The position numbers and the translations under genes are program-made. Shown piece after piece: positions 21,916 through 33,655 of a stretch of 64,000 bases of DNA (within the stretch, counting starts at the first letter, position 1; every line of letters begins with the position of its first letter). The DNA lies in assembly GCA_032718865.1 (NCBI GenBank), contig JALUTQ010000032.1:310001-374000 (forward strand). Direction: 5' to 3'. Source of the DNA: Tilletia caries (Eukaryota; Basidiomycota; Exobasidiomycetes; Tilletiales; Tilletiaceae). The notes under the pieces were generated by a model. That model was not told where the DNA came from, ran no database searches, and saw only the letters and a program-made list of their open reading frames with translations.

Positions 21916-22610
21916 CTAACGATCTTCCCGGAGTGAGCCCCGGAGTAGCATTCCCCGGAGCTCTGCGGACTCCGGGAGACGCTCTGCACGGGTACGGAGC
22001 ACGAAGCGAGATTTGGGCGTTTTTTACTAGCTGTAGATTTGCGGAGCTACTCCGCGAAGGTATGGATGCACCGCCCGGGAGCACGGAGTGAGTTTGCTTG
22101 AATTGCCAAAAAAGCCCGGAGTGCGGAGCAGACCCCGGAGTCCGTCGGACTCCGGAGATGGCAAAGTGGGTCACGTGATGGCCAGAACTGAGTCACGTGA
22201 CCGGTTTTTGAGGGATTTGTCGGCCGAATCGGGTCGAAAAACTGTGTACTTCAGTCTATTTCGGGGCTGTAAGCTCTTGGAAAGAAATGATTTAGACTTC
22301 TAAAGCTGCAATTGAACTGTTTCGATGAGATTTGACCCTCTTCTGAGCCCATTTTGGACTCATTTCATAGCACCCCAGAATACCCCGGAGTCCGCGGATC
22401 TATTTTGCTGAGAACGGAGCCCACCTGTGAAAAATATACGAAGCACGGAGTAAATTCTTGCGCGCAACCGCGACTTCGACGGAGCACGGAGTGCTTGCCA
22501 GCTGATCACCAGAAATTTTGCGTAGCGCGGAGCTGGCCACATCTCAGACGAAGCTGAGCGGAGCGCCGCCCCGGAGTCCGGGCTCCAGAGATCTACTCCG
22601 AGTCCTTAAG
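21916..22610 (+). mobile_element. CTAAGG-type MITE, uninterrupted 695-bp copy
   Basis: It begins CTAACGATCTTCCCGGAGT and ends GATCTACTCCGAGTCCTTAAG, imperfect inverted repeats. Flanks GGCGAAC and GGCGTAC may be a worn target duplication. Two TCACGTGA palindromes lie at about 22173-22201. This copy aligns end to end with the copy split at 32030-32581 plus 47037-47177 (693 bp). The segment CGCGCAACCGCGACTTCGAC here (22461-22480) is therefore the empty-site equivalent for the 14.4-kb MULE insertion. Confidence 0.8.
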
Positions 22611-23126
22611 GCGTACCACGTAGCGGCGTAGGCGTGTATCTCAAACAACTTACAACTGGCACGATTTGTAAGTTATAGGCAGGTCATAGTTGAAGGTTAG
22701 TGAACGCTGGAGTAGATTGGGCAGCTGGTAGCCGCGTTCGTCAAAAATTCGAAGATCCTTCAACTTTCTCGGAGAGTTTTGATTTTTAACTATGGCTATC
22801 AACTTCCTCGGAGGGTTTTGAGTTTTGACTATGGCTATCGAAGGCGTGGGAAAAGAGGAGGTGTAAGAGACACAGAAACGGGTAAAGAACGGCGGAAGGA
22901 CGGCATCTGAACAGCAAATTGCCATCTTCATAAGGAAAACTGGGAGAAATCGAGAGCTTCGATAGATTCTTAGAACACGGACACCCAGGCGAAGTTTGAA
23001 AAGATTTCAAGGAGTTTTGAAAATCTTTATTCGAGGGATGTTGCAACATTTGTCTCGCCGTAAGATCTAAGGGGCAGATATAACCCCATACTAAAGTCTG
23101 AGGAAATGCGCAGCATTTTTCCTACA
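22611..23126. other. Intergenic; possible 5-prime region of the next gene
   Basis: A near-duplicate phrase occurs at about 22770-22820: GTTTTGATTTTTAACTATGG, then GTTTTGAGTTTTGACTATGG. The stretch ends in a strong acceptor-like TTTTTCCTACAG at 23115-23126. The next gene may therefore have an upstream exon here that was not identified. Confidence 0.35.
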
Positions 23127-24595
23127 GTTTGGCTTCAACTTCGGCTTCGACGCTGGCCACCACTTCGAGATCGCAGCCCTCTACATCACTTAATAGCGAC
23201 TTCAGCTCAGACTCCGATGAGGACAAGAAAGCCCAACTCCCCAAGAAGAAGACAAAGCCTCTGAGCCCGGTTGCAAGGCTCAACGCGCTGGCAAAATGTG
23301 AGTCACTGGTCACTACATGCATGCTACATTTCAAGATCACTAATCCTTTACTCTGTCTATGCTCTATAGCCGGTGTGGCTCCTCCTTCCGCTGGCCCGCG
23401 CATTACGATCAGGGGACAAGACTCGGCCGGAAGCAAGGGCAAGTTTGTCGATCCGGTACGCATGTATGCGCACTAATCATTAATCAACTTCTTCCATCTA
23501 CAGCATCATCGTCCTCAGCGTCTCGTCCCAAGGCCGTCTTCGCCAGACCTCCCACGACGTCGCATGCTCAACAGCAAGCAGCCAAACAAGACGTGCACAA
23601 GCTACCAAAGCCGACCATTGTCGCTTTGAAGGATGCACTCGCCCTCCGCCCCAAAAGCTTCCCCTATCACGCCCAGATTGGCGACGCGCTCAACATTCTC
23701 CAGGACGCGGTGAACTTTGGATCGGACGCGGATGGTACAGGGAAGGAGGCGTTCTTGCAGTGGCTGGTGGAGTTGGAGACGCTTCAAGAAGACCCGGAGA
23801 ACGAAGACAACCACGGGCCGAGCTTTGGCCACAATGCCATTGGAAACTTTGGTTATCGCAAGGAACTCCGCACCCTCACAGATATCGGCACCGTTCGCAA
23901 CGCTTGCCGCCTTGTGGCTGCCATGATGCGCATTTGGACGATGTCGACCTCACAAATCGAGCAGCAAGCACGACCATTCAGCACCGACTCCGACTCCGCA
24001 GTCTTCAAGCACGGCTCAATCAGCGGAACTCACCTCGTGGGAATATGCGACAAGATTACCGACATCTTCAAGATCACGAGTGCGCCTCCCAAAGTCACTG
24101 CTACAATGGGCACTACTGCTGCGAACAAGACGGGAGCAAGCAAGGTAGGAGCGAGCACGACTGCTACAAGCACGGCTGCTATCTGGACGGCGGGAGAGAG
24201 CACTGCCGATGCGACCATTGCCGGAGCGACAACGGCGGCGGCGGGAGCGAGCACTGCTGATGTTGGAGTGAAGGATGCGGCGGGAGGGCGTCGGCGCATA
24301 TCTAAGGAGCTGGAGAACGGGATTTTAACGGCTGAGGCTCTTCGTGCGAGCTCATCAGGCCTCAGAGACTCTCAATGACTCTCGAGCACTGACCATTTTC
24401 TCGCTGCGCTTTCAGTCAATTGGGAAGAATGCTATCATCCAGCTGATGAAGAGTAACGGTATGGACATGACGAAGGACCGGAAGCTACTCAAATTCCAGC
24501 TTCAAGACAAGCTGGTGGCCGCCTGGAAGAACGGCAAGATCGAGCTCGACGCGAAAGTGGTCAAGAAGGCGCGAAACGGCGACGTGGACAGTTAG
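23127..24595 (+). CDS. Multi-exon gene, family unrecognised
   Basis: Coding begins just after the acceptor at 23126, without a local ATG. Exon a runs to 23297 and reads ASTSASTLATTSRSQPSTSL and a basic KKTKPLSPVARLNALAK. An intron GTGAGTCAC...CTATAG follows, then exon b from 23370 (GVAPPSAGPRITIRGQDSAG). A third exon from about 23504 reads KPTIVALKDALALRPKSFPY, NILQDAVNFGSDADGTGKEA, FLQWLVELETLQEDPENEDN and YRKELRTLTDIGTVRNACRL. It then turns into an A/T-rich low-complexity tail (24100-24290). A last exon from 24417 reads IGKNAIIQLMKSNGMDMTKD and KLVAAWKNGKIELDAKVVKK and stops at 24595. Two junctions (b to c, c to d) do not join in frame with canonical GT-AG sites. A GC donor or frameshifts are possible. 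No domain is named. Confidence 0.45.
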
Positions 24596-26799
24596 CGGTC
24601 GGACACGGTACGTAGCATAATTGCATTCCAACCGTGAACCGCTCACAGGCCCCTCATGCTGACTTCATTCCCACTCCTACAGACCATCTGCCTGGCCACA
24701 AACGAGCCAACGAAATGCTGAGCATTCTCGCATTCTCGGATCCTCGCCAATCGCAAGTCTCCTACTTCTCAGACCTCCCTTCTCCACCTTCCGACTCTCC
24801 TCTCAGGCCCGCAGGCCTCCCCCTCAGTAGAGTCCAAGCTTCAAGCTTCCTGGCTTTTTGCTTCGTGCAGACACACACCCCTCACAAGCCTCACACCCCA
24901 TAACCATTAGCTCAGACTCATATTGACTGTGGACCTATTGGCTTCTTGTAGGGACTGAAATATAGATGTCTTCGTAGCAAGAGCAGCATGTATGCGCGTG
25001 TTACCAGCGTCTGAGCAGCGTGGTGACCCGCGTTTGCGCGCAGCAGGGTGTAAACCTACGTCTCTCTTCCGTGCATGATCCCACCACCTACCACCACCAC
25101 CGGTCCAGGTTCCATCGACCCATGCTCTCATCTCTCCTCCGCGTTCGCGCCGTTCTGAGTTTCTGACCTTCTCATCCTTCGAGCGCCGTTCGACCAATCC
25201 GCGTCGAGGTACAGGCTCAGCGTTACCGGGTGAGTAGTCAGTAGACCTCAACGATCCTCTCCCCTACTCCTTCTTTCAGCAGTACTCGTCAGTCTTTACC
25301 TCTTCGCGTCCAGCACTTCGAAGGTATGTCACGCGAACTCTCTTTCCCCTGATGGTTTTCCCCTTCAAGTGCGTGTCGATGTACCGACGCGGTCTGACTT
25401 GTGTTCTTCGCTTTGCGGTATGAGTTACCTTGCTCTCCTCATTCACTCTCACAGTCTCACCTACTGACATTGCTTGTGCGCTGATGATTGCGGCATGCAT
25501 CTGGCTCTCTGTATGCAACTCTGCAGCCATGTTCTTTGTCCGTTGCTGCTCTCCGACGATTACAAAGGTCTTTCCCGCTCACTCTGCACTCGCGCACTTG
25601 CAGTCTGTGCATGTCCTTGCTGCCTTTACTCACTTCTGCATAAGCATGCTCAGAAGAGCAGGTGAGCAACGAGCAATGAGCTGGCTCCTTGCATCATTCT
25701 CCAACGCTCCAACAGCATCCCTTCCTTTTGTTCTTCCTCCTCGCAGTGTCACTCGAGCTCCACGCGCCGTACTCCGCAGTGTGAGTGGTCCAATGTCCTG
25801 CTCTGCCAACGCATTGTTGATCATACCATCGCGTTTTCTTTCCCACTGGAATAGCCCCACAATCTACCCGCGGCCAGGCGCCATTGTCCGATGCTGTGCG
25901 TGGGCCTTCTCCCCTGTATCCTCAGTCCTGTCACTCTCTTGTATGCGCACGGTATCCATGCTGCTTTATCTGCTCTCCACTACCCGCCAGCTTTCCGCCG
26001 CCGCTGTGCTATCGCAACACGCACCTACTCAGGACGTAAGTCTGTCTCCCTTCCCGCCACTTCTGCTTTGCTCGCATACCGTCCGCACTCCGCGGTCCGC
26101 TGAAGCACCGGTTTGTCTCTCTGTTTCCTTCTGATATCAGCCGACAGCCAGTCTCAGCGTCCTAGGTCATAGGTGCAACAGTGAGTACTCCCATGCATCA
26201 ATGTATTCACTTGCTCTCGATGACCACACTGACCACTGCCTACCTCGGACAGCACATTGCAACTGATGTGAGTATCTCCTGGCTGATAAGTCCTACCTCT
26301 TTCTGACCTGTTCTATTCCTCTGCAGCTCGCCGGGCTCACATGGGTCGTTCTTGTACAGCTTTCGTGCGCGGGTCGCAGTGGGCGGGGGCCGAGGACCGG
26401 CGCTACCTGGCGGATCATCGGTGGGCCAGTAATATGTAGCGTAGCAGTGGAACAGCAGTGCATTGGCAGTGGAACAGTAGCGTGTCAGCTGCCTCATACA
26501 ACAGTATGACAAGCGTGTGTAAGCAGCGTGATAGCAGCGGGTCAGGAAATAGAGGCAGCGGCTGATACGTCCAATAATTGGGCAGGGCGTATAAGCAGCG
26601 TGTCGACCCGCTGCTGAGACGCTGGTCATCCGCGATGGAGACTCTGTTGGAGCCTCATGTCAGCAGCGTACCAGCAGCGGGTCAAGAGGGTCTCAGCAGC
26701 GTATGGCCCTGCCCATTTCTTACTGAGACTGTGCCATCCGAGGTTGTTTCTAGATGCTAAAAACCCCGTGAAAACTTTATAGTTTTCGATGCCAAAAAC
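24596..26799. other. Pyrimidine-rich region with splice-like signals but no supported gene
   Basis: A plus frame at 24634-24903 is serine/proline-rich without motif. From 25060 to 26260 the plus strand is CT-rich, with many GTGAGT and CAG sites but no frame that holds together; it may be a spliced non-coding transcript or composition noise. At 26370-26720, words such as CAGCGTGTCAGCAGCG and GCAGTGGAACAG recur as an irregular repeat. Confidence 0.3.
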
Positions 26800-26802
26800 T
26801 AA

Positions 26803-27361
26803 GGGCCTGTTCAGTAGCGGCCTCGGAGTCGCGACAGTAGGCTCGAAAGGGCACGAAAATGCGAGCTTTCGCAAATTTTGACTGCCCGGGCTCTCTCCGC
26901 TGTGGTTACCGAACGCAGGCTCAGAACAACCCGGATGTTGGTCAAAAGCGGGAATAAAAAAATCCCTTTCATGTCACTCCCTTCATCCAACATTCCCATC
27001 ACATTTGGCCCCAGGCGATGCTGCTCTTTTGTGTGCTGCTTCTTGACAAGGCTTTGCTTTCATCTGCTTAAGGGCTCTCGAGCAACCATTTAACCAAAAC
27101 GCGTCGAAACGCGTGTTGATAGTGGTTGACCTTCATGTGAACAGCTGTTTCCCATGGCAAAAGAATGAGTGCGGGTTTGGGCAAACCCGCGTTTTTTTTT
27201 TTTGCAGGCTTGGGCTTTGTATGGGCGGGCTCGGATTTTTCGAGTCCGGGCTCAAGAAAAGCAAGCCCGCAAATGTGACTGAACGCAGGCTCAAGCGAGC
27301 GCGGGCTCAACCAAACGCGGGCTTGAAATTACTTAGGGCGGGCTCGCTACTGAACAAGCCC
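26803..27361. mobile_element. 559-bp MITE with TAA target duplication (Harbinger-like)
   Basis: The left end is GGGCCTGTTCAGTAGCGGCC. The right end, reverse-complemented, is GGGCTTGTTCAGTAGCGAGC. TAA lies at 26800-26802 and 27362-27364. A 3-bp TAA/TTA duplication and GGGC-starting termini are typical of PIF/Harbinger MITEs. The interior repeats CGGGCTC and CGCAGGCTC. Non-coding. An apparently intact Harbinger transposase lies at 61.3-62.7 kb, but its own termini were not matched to these. Confidence 0.75.
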
Positions 27362-27364
27362 TAA

Positions 27365-27741
27365 AGAATGCGCAGCAGTTTTCCTGCAGGTTTTTTATGT
27401 CGAAAACCCTTTGGTGTAGCACGGACCACCTTATGTCAGCCTCCTGTAGACCTCGCCACCGCGGTGGAGTCAAGCGCTATCAACGCCTGGTCTCAAGGTG
27501 TCGCTGCCCAGTGCCCAGGCAGGGCCTGCCCGTGCCACTCGTCACATCCACACCCACCACTGACCAGTGCATGCCTCAACACAAGTAGACACAGGTAGCA
27601 ATACAATAACTCCACGGTTTTTGTCGTCGGACATGAGCATCGTTTTGGTCAGGAAGCAGCTATGAATTTTCTGAGATTGAAGCCGGTTATTTAAAAACCC
27701 TGAGACTGTTGAGCAGGGTCATGCAATTGGGGAAACCAAGA
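27365..27741. other. Spacer
   Basis: No gene. The first 30 bp (AATGCGCAGCAGTTTTCCTG) resemble the sequence at 23106-23126 (AATGCGCAGCATTTTTCCTA), suggesting another short shared repeat. Confidence 0.35.
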
Positions 27742-28309
27742 GGTCTTTGCCGGGCATGAGGTTTATTACAGGATGGTACGGTATTTTGATTTAAATCTCA
27801 GGATGGTACGCCCTCCAAAGTTATCACAGAATGGTAGGCTGTGAAATTTTTTTTTTGCCTATCCTCACTGCCTGCCGAAAGTGTCCCTCAAGGTATGCAA
27901 AATGACTGATTCCCTCCCCTCTTCCCGCGACGTGCGCCCTATGAGAGACGTAGATTCGGCCTGAGGACTTGTTATTGCGAACTGGAGAGAGTGCCATACA
28001 TATTGACATTATGTAAGACGTGTACTTCCGTAAATAAAGGCCTAAAACGTCTTACGTCTTTGACGGCCCTAGACGAGGTATAGCTCTCGTCGGTAGGCAC
28101 CCGGCGCGGCATAAGCCTGCGGAGACGCCAATGCTACAGATTTTCGAGAGACTAAGTATCATCCTTGACGTTGAGGACGGGAGTGAGGAGATTGGGAACA
28201 AATAACTTTGCCAGTGTACCATCCTGTGATCTTTTTGCTTTCCGTACTAACCTGGGATAATAATCAAAACACCGTACCATCCCGTGATAAACCTCGTCCG
28301 GCATCGACC
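27742..28309. mobile_element. 568-bp element with about 50-bp inverted termini
   Basis: The left terminus runs GGTCTTTGCCGGGCATGAGG, then TTTATTACAGGATGGTACGG. The right terminus, reverse-complemented, runs GGTCGATGCCGGACGAGGTT, then TATCACGGGATGGTACGGTG. The two agree over about 49 bp with a few mismatches and a one-base gap. Long termini of this kind fit a MULE-like or foldback MITE. No convincing target duplication was found. The phrase ATCACAGAATGGTA recurs inside and resembles short stretches near 45020 and 60955. Confidence 0.6.
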
Positions 28310-28440
28310 TCCCAGACTCGCTTCAAGTTTCCAAGTACCGAAAACCCTTCGAAAACTGCACAGTATTCGGATCCAACGAAAACTGCCGGAAAACTGGTTC
28401 ACTTCCCAGCGCCATGAAAATCCCATGGAAACTGCGGATT
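28310..28440. other. Spacer
   Basis: Short unique sequence between two repeats; nothing recognised. Confidence 0.4.
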
Positions 28441-28940
28441 TCCAATAATTTCCACCAACTGGAAACTACTTCATTTGGCACAGTGCTCGGCTGATATAGC
28501 CACTAGATAGACACTATGTAGTAGCTCCAGCTACTGATAGCCACATATAGTCACTATCTCAGCTACTCATAAGCACATATAGTCCCAATTTTACTCAAAT
28601 GTGATTTTGTTTGTTGGACAAGGGCTGGCTGAAACAGCTGCTGGATCTTTACTATGTGGTAGCTCCAGTCACTTATAGACACATATAATGACTATGTCGA
28701 TCTAACTTCGCACCTGACTAGTCACAGGTAGCTGCTGGAAGTGACCATAGTGACTCTTTTAGCGAAAGGCCAACCAAAATTTCGCATGGCTGAAATGGTA
28801 ACTATCAGTTTTAACAGTAGCTATATCTCACCTGACCACACTGTTTCCCGCCGAGGTGACCACTACTATATTTTGACTATACTATTTTGCAGGAGAGTGG
28901 GAACTCTAGTAGCTTGTCGAGCCTTGCCTGTGGCCCTGTA
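28441..28940. repeat. CTATAGCC/CACTATGTAG-type repeat element
   Basis: Short words CACATATAGTCACTAT, AGCTCCAGCTACT and ATAGCCACTAGATAG alternate. The right part (28803-28935), with CTGTTTCCCGCCGAGGTGAC and then AACTCTAGTAGCTTG, recurs in the same orientation at 44875-45005. Left CGGCTGATATAGCCACTAGA and the reverse complement of the right edge share an imperfect match, so this may be a roughly 450-bp MITE. Confidence 0.45.
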
Positions 28941-29033
28941 GCCGCTTTGGATATTCGCCCCTGAAAGCCCTTTCTTTCCGGCGTGTTGATAGTTGATAGA
29001 GCCTGTGGTAAGACATATAGAATTTTAGCCTAA

Positions 29034-29678
29034 GAGCGTGTCCTGCTGCCACTTGCTTTGGATTTTCCCCATATGAAATTTCGGAGCACGCTTTAAAATT
29101 TATGAAGCAAAGCACGCCCGAAAAATTTTGTCCTGCTGCACGTCAAAATTGCGCTTTGCTTTGGAATTCCAAATCAAATCGGCCTTCCAAAGCACGAAAT
29201 CCAAAATCGACCTCCGGAGGTCGCTCTGACTATTTGCTTTGCTTTGAAATTCTCCACGCGAGCTAACCACATGGCGATTACCATGGAATCCAGCCATACC
29301 ACAGCTCACCGTCGCATCTTTTCCCTCTTCTTTCGTATCGATATCAGCCTTGGAAAGGCTAGCTTCCGCGTCTGTAAGGTCAGCGAGGAAAACGGTGAGA
29401 AAGAATGACAAATTTGAAGTGCTACGTGTGCAATGGAAGACTCCCTATTGAGGGTGACTACGGCGCCTGATTTTTTTTCTCCCACGTGGTTTTTGCTCCA
29501 CTGTAAGGTCGAGCCGAAGCCTGGAGCAAAGCACGCTCGCAGAGCTCGCTGCTTGTCCTGCAGGGTTTGCTTTGGGAAATTCAAAACAAGGCTTTCAAAG
29601 CGGGGGAACAAAATTTTGTCTCTGCGCTGCTTTGCTCTGGAATTTCAAAGCACAGCAACTTTGCAGCAGGACACGCTC
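29034..29678. mobile_element. 645-bp MITE with TAA target duplication
   Basis: The left end is GAGCGTGTCCTGCTGCCAC and the right end, reverse-complemented, is GAGCGTGTCCTGCTGCAAAG. TAA lies at 29031-29033 and 29679-29681. The interior is dense in TTTGCTTTG and CAAAGCACG words. As at 26803-27361, the TAA duplication points to PIF/Harbinger-type mobilisation. Open frames inside (for example minus 29100-29411) are not conserved elsewhere. Confidence 0.75.
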
Positions 29679-29720
29679 TAAGACTTGGGACATGGACACG
29701 CTCTAAGACTTGGGACATGG
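29671..29720. repeat. 25-bp tandem duplication at a MITE end
   Basis: The unit starting ACACGCTCTAAGACTTGG and ending GACATGG is present twice without a mismatch, at 29671-29695 and 29696-29720. The first copy spans the right terminus of the MITE, so eight bases of the terminus and the TAA are duplicated with it. Confidence 0.85.
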
Positions 29721-32029
29721 GACTTTGTCTCAGCCTAGTGCATACCGTATCACGTCCTCTCTTCGGACCACGTTAGTCATCATCATCTCCTTCCTCTGTT
29801 CCTCTGCTCATGTTGTCTTGAAGGGCCCGAAGCAAGCACGGTCCAAAGTGGCAAGGCCGTGGGTGCTGTGGGAAGGCAAGAAAAGCACGTGCACATTGTG
29901 TTGTTTGGCAAGCTTCATCATTTCGAGAGTGAAGTGCGGCGTGTGGCCATTTTGCGTGTTTGATCCGCAAACAAAAGAGTAGGGATTTAGAGCTCAAAAC
30001 CTTGGAGACACTGCTGCATTGCCTTGCCTCTCACTATGATTAACAGCCGATGGACTTCTTTACCCGAAAGTTTCTCGCTCTCGGGCAAGAAGACCCTTTA
30101 AACCACTCGTGACCGCCCAGCGTATAAGTCTAGCCAGGTCTGTCGGCTCAGAGAGTAGCCGCGGACAGAGTTTAGGTCCAGTTGTGGTTCCCTAAGCAGC
30201 GGCTCAAGCTTGTGGATTGCCCTTCGGATCCGGTTTTCCTCCGCCTGAGCTTCCGCAAGTAGATTTTCTTGGGGAATGGGGATATGGGAATGCGGCTACG
30301 CCAACGCCCCGGCGACACTTGGCATGTCGCCGTGTCACCCATTCTGAGAGGAAATGAGGGGATGGGAAGCGAGCATGCTAACCGTAAGTAAAACGGTATG
30401 CATTTCTCATCTCTCACCCAGAGGCGAGCGGCCAGCAGAGTATTCTAGAGACTGAGGCTGAACATCCAATTGTATTCATCTCATTTCCCACGACCCATTT
30501 TACCCATTACCCGATTCAACAGCCAAGCCTGCGCAAGTCAACCTTTTTCACTACGGTTTGCCCTTCCCCTTGAATGGAAGTCCTGCTCAGGCCGGAAGAA
30601 GACGCGCGGGGCCCACAATGAATATGCAGATACGCGGTCTTGCGCTATGGGTCAGTCATCTTTGCACCGTCATCAAGCTGGCGCACGGCGCACGCCAGCT
30701 TCGAACGATTGCCGTGTTTGTCCATCCAGATTTGCTAGACGCCATGCTCCCGCCGAGTTCTTCTTCACACAGAAGCGTCAGGTGACAGGTCCGTCTTCTT
30801 GCACTTGAACACGTAAACCGGCGGGAGGGCAGCTCCTCCCGCACCGATGCATTCGAGCACCGTGGTCAATTTTTGTGACCCATCTATCAGACATTGGGAT
30901 GAGAACACGTGAGATGCAGTAAATAGGCAATAATAACCTTGTTATGTTTGTGGACAGAGTACATACCCTTCCGTGCAGCAGGCGCGTCTTTCCGCCCGTG
31001 AGCGCCCACCACATAGTGGAACCTCTTCTTGATCAAGCCATGCTGGACCCCGGTCTCATCTATTTGTTGAAATCGTAGCTAGTTGCCGGTCCCACGTACC
31101 CCTGTGCTGCTGCTGGTGCTGCTGGTGCTGCTGATGAGTCCCACGGACGGACTTGGTGCAGCCAAGCACAAGGCACTGGCGCGCGCACGAGGGCGATGCC
31201 GCCGCCGGACTACTCCTGCGGTAGTTGTTGGTGGTGATGTCGGAATGCCAGGCACAAGGCGCTGATATGTGCTGGTTCCGTAAAACTGTCCCTGCGGACG
31301 AGCTGGTATGGATGTCGATGGCGACGCGGTCGGTGGTGGTGAGGGCAACGGAAGAGACTGGGCACAAGGCGCCAATCGGTACGGTGATGTGTGATGCGGT
31401 CTGCGGACGATGATGATGTGCCAGTGATGTGATGCTCAATTGCTTGTGGGTGCGGACGATGGTGGTAGTGAGCATACAGGATGGTGGTGGGAGGACAGGA
31501 GGGGAGCTGGCTATTTATAGGGGTGATGTGGAGAAGTTCGCCCAATGGGTGAAGATTCTCTGCGGGTAGTGATCATCGGACAGTGATCACTCACGTGATG
31601 GTAAGAGTGTGGGAAACGGAAGTGAGAAGTGGAGCAGAGAGAGTAGAACAAGGATCGGCCGAGATAACGAATGAGTGTGGAAATGGAGGTCACGTGACCT
31701 GCCATAGTGTGTGCGGACAAAGGGAAAGTCACAGCATATGCTGGAGCACCATTGCTGGTCGCTCGCAGCTGGAAAAAATCAACACCATTGAGAAAATAGC
31801 CGCGGGTGCAATGTTATATTTCTCTATAGTTTCACGAAGCTGAAAGCGAGTCGTGTGTCAGCTTCCATCATATATACGCTGGCAGAACAGGAAGGAGATA
31901 GCAGAGAGAAGGCAGAAAGGGGGGAAAAGGGGGGGGGGGGCGCACCAAGTCAAAGAAGGGGCTCGTGTTTGCCTCGGAAAATCCGTGCGTCTGAAACGTC
32001 CCCCCCCCGCGTCGGGCACGCCTTCCGAG
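29721..32029. other. Region without a supported gene; CAG/CTG-rich patch
   Basis: At 31105-31140 the plus strand carries TGCTGCTGCTGGTGCTGC-type trinucleotide repeats. Minus frames across 31056-31545 are T/H/S/P-rich and look like composition artefacts. A plus frame at 31853-32030 (RLKRPPPASGTPSE at its end) runs up to the left edge of the split MITE. It could continue in the sequence beyond its right edge at 47178 (GVVQELKNAAESKLTDADA), but this is only suggestive. A poly-G run lies at 31930. Confidence 0.3.
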
Positions 32030-32572
32030 CTAAGGATCTCCTCGGAGTAGGCCCCGGCGTAGCATTCCCCGGAGCTCCGCGGACTCCGGGGGACGCTCTG
32101 CACGGGTACGGAGCACGGAGCGAGATTTGAGCGTTTTTTTTTTTTTTTTGGCTTTATATTTGCGGAGCTACTCCGCGAAGGTATGGCTGCAACGCCCCGG
32201 AGCACAGAGTGAGATTGCTTGCATTGTCAAAAAAGCTCCGGAGTACGGAGCAGACCCTGGAGTCCGACGGACTCCGGGGATGGTAAAGTGGGTCACGTGA
32301 TGGCCAAAACTGAGTCACGTGACCGGTTTTTGAGGGATTTCTCGGCCGAACCAGGTCGAAATACTGTGCATTTCAGCTTTTTTGGGGCAGGAAACCCTTG
32401 GAAAGAAATGAGATAGACTTCTGAAGCTGCGACTGAACTGTCTCGATGAGATTTGACCTTCTCCTGAGCCCATATTGGACTCTTCATGACACCCCGGAGT
32501 CCGCGGAGCTATTTTTCGGAGCACGGAGTCCGCCTGTGAAAAATATACGGAGCACGGAGTAGATTCTTGCGC

Positions 32573-32606
32573 GTAACCGTGGGACAATTCTATATACCGC
32601 GCCCCC
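32573..32606 (+). repeat. Left target duplication and terminal inverted repeat of the MULE
   Basis: GTAACCGTG at 32573-32581 is the left target copy. The 25-bp terminus at 32582-32606 begins GGACAATTCTATATACCGC and ends GCCCCC. It matches the inverted right terminus at 22 of 25 positions. Confidence 0.85.
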
Positions 32607-32639
32607 ATGAAAAAGCGCGGTAAAATTCTACGAACCGCA

Positions 32640-33655
32640 TGATGCCGAAGTTTTTCTTAGCGTCAAAATACAGTTACTTCCAACTCTTATCTCCGTTTAC
32701 CTTCCTTGTTTTCCGGAACGCCTGTCCGTCTTCCGGGCACACTACTTCCGCTCGGACCCTCTGTCCATATCTGGACTATCTTCCGTCTATCCAACTTTTA
32801 TCGATCTCACCGGCTTCACATACATACAGCAAAGCGACCTCGTTGCCAGCGTCCTGTAAGTACAGCGCCATGTCATACCCTGCTCCTTGCACGTCGCTCA
32901 TGTATCCTTTTCTTGTTCTGTTAGCCTTCCCGTGGTCCCGCCTCGCTGCTCGCATCCTCGGTCAAAGGACTGTTGCTTGTCGCGGCTACCCGGCTACGGT
33001 GCGTCCATTGCGGGCTTCCTTCTCTCCCACCGTAAGCTGACCATGCGCACTCGTCTGCGCCACCATCTTTCACCCCTCCGCAACTGACTCCACACCATTT
33101 CTTCCATTCTCAGGTCCACATCACGTCGAGGCTTGCTCGTCGAGACGGCGCCCCGCTTCATGGACGACGCGGACCCTGGACTCTGCCCGCGCTCTTCGCT
33201 GCGGGCTGCCGACTACGCTCAGCTTCCATTTTCTCGGCGTGAGACGTGAGTATCGCACACCCAGACCCACATTCAGCTGCAGCGTACTTGGCGGAGCCTC
33301 TCGCTGATGCATAATTGTATTTGTTCCCTTGCCCACTTCACAGCGTTTACATCCTTCCTCAAGCACGCGCGACCATGAGCGCGCGCTCGATGGCGAAGAC
33401 GAAGCGCATATGGTCGTGATCTCAGTGCTCGTACGTGCCATGATTACACCTTCCAAGTCTGCAGACTCCACAAAGTTATTGATGACTATTTCCTGCTCCT
33501 CGTCTCCCGCAACAGTGATCCTCAACTCATTATGGCGCACCCTAGGCTGACGAGTGTGAGTACTGATTATAGCTTATGTGCATACACGCCGGCTGCCCAC
33601 ACGCAGCTCACTGGACGCTGACATAAATCCATCGATCCGATTTCTTCTGCTACAG
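32640..33655 (+). other. MULE left arm: exon-like segments without an identified family
   Basis: An acceptor-like CCATTCTCAG at 33104-33113 is followed by an open segment reading APRFMDDADPGLCPRSSLRA and ADYAQLPFSRRE. This ends at the donor GTGAGTATC at 33246. A second segment near 33460-33545 reads KVIDDYFLLLVSRNSDPQLI, then MAHPRLTS, and meets GTGAGTACT. A third frame reads AHMVVISVLVRAMITPSKSA across the same bases. These look like pieces of captured or decayed genes; no product can be named. Confidence 0.35.

Noticed and set aside
24030..24299. Minus-strand alanine/valine-rich frame
   Set aside because: It is the complement of the A/T-rich low-complexity tail of the plus-strand gene.
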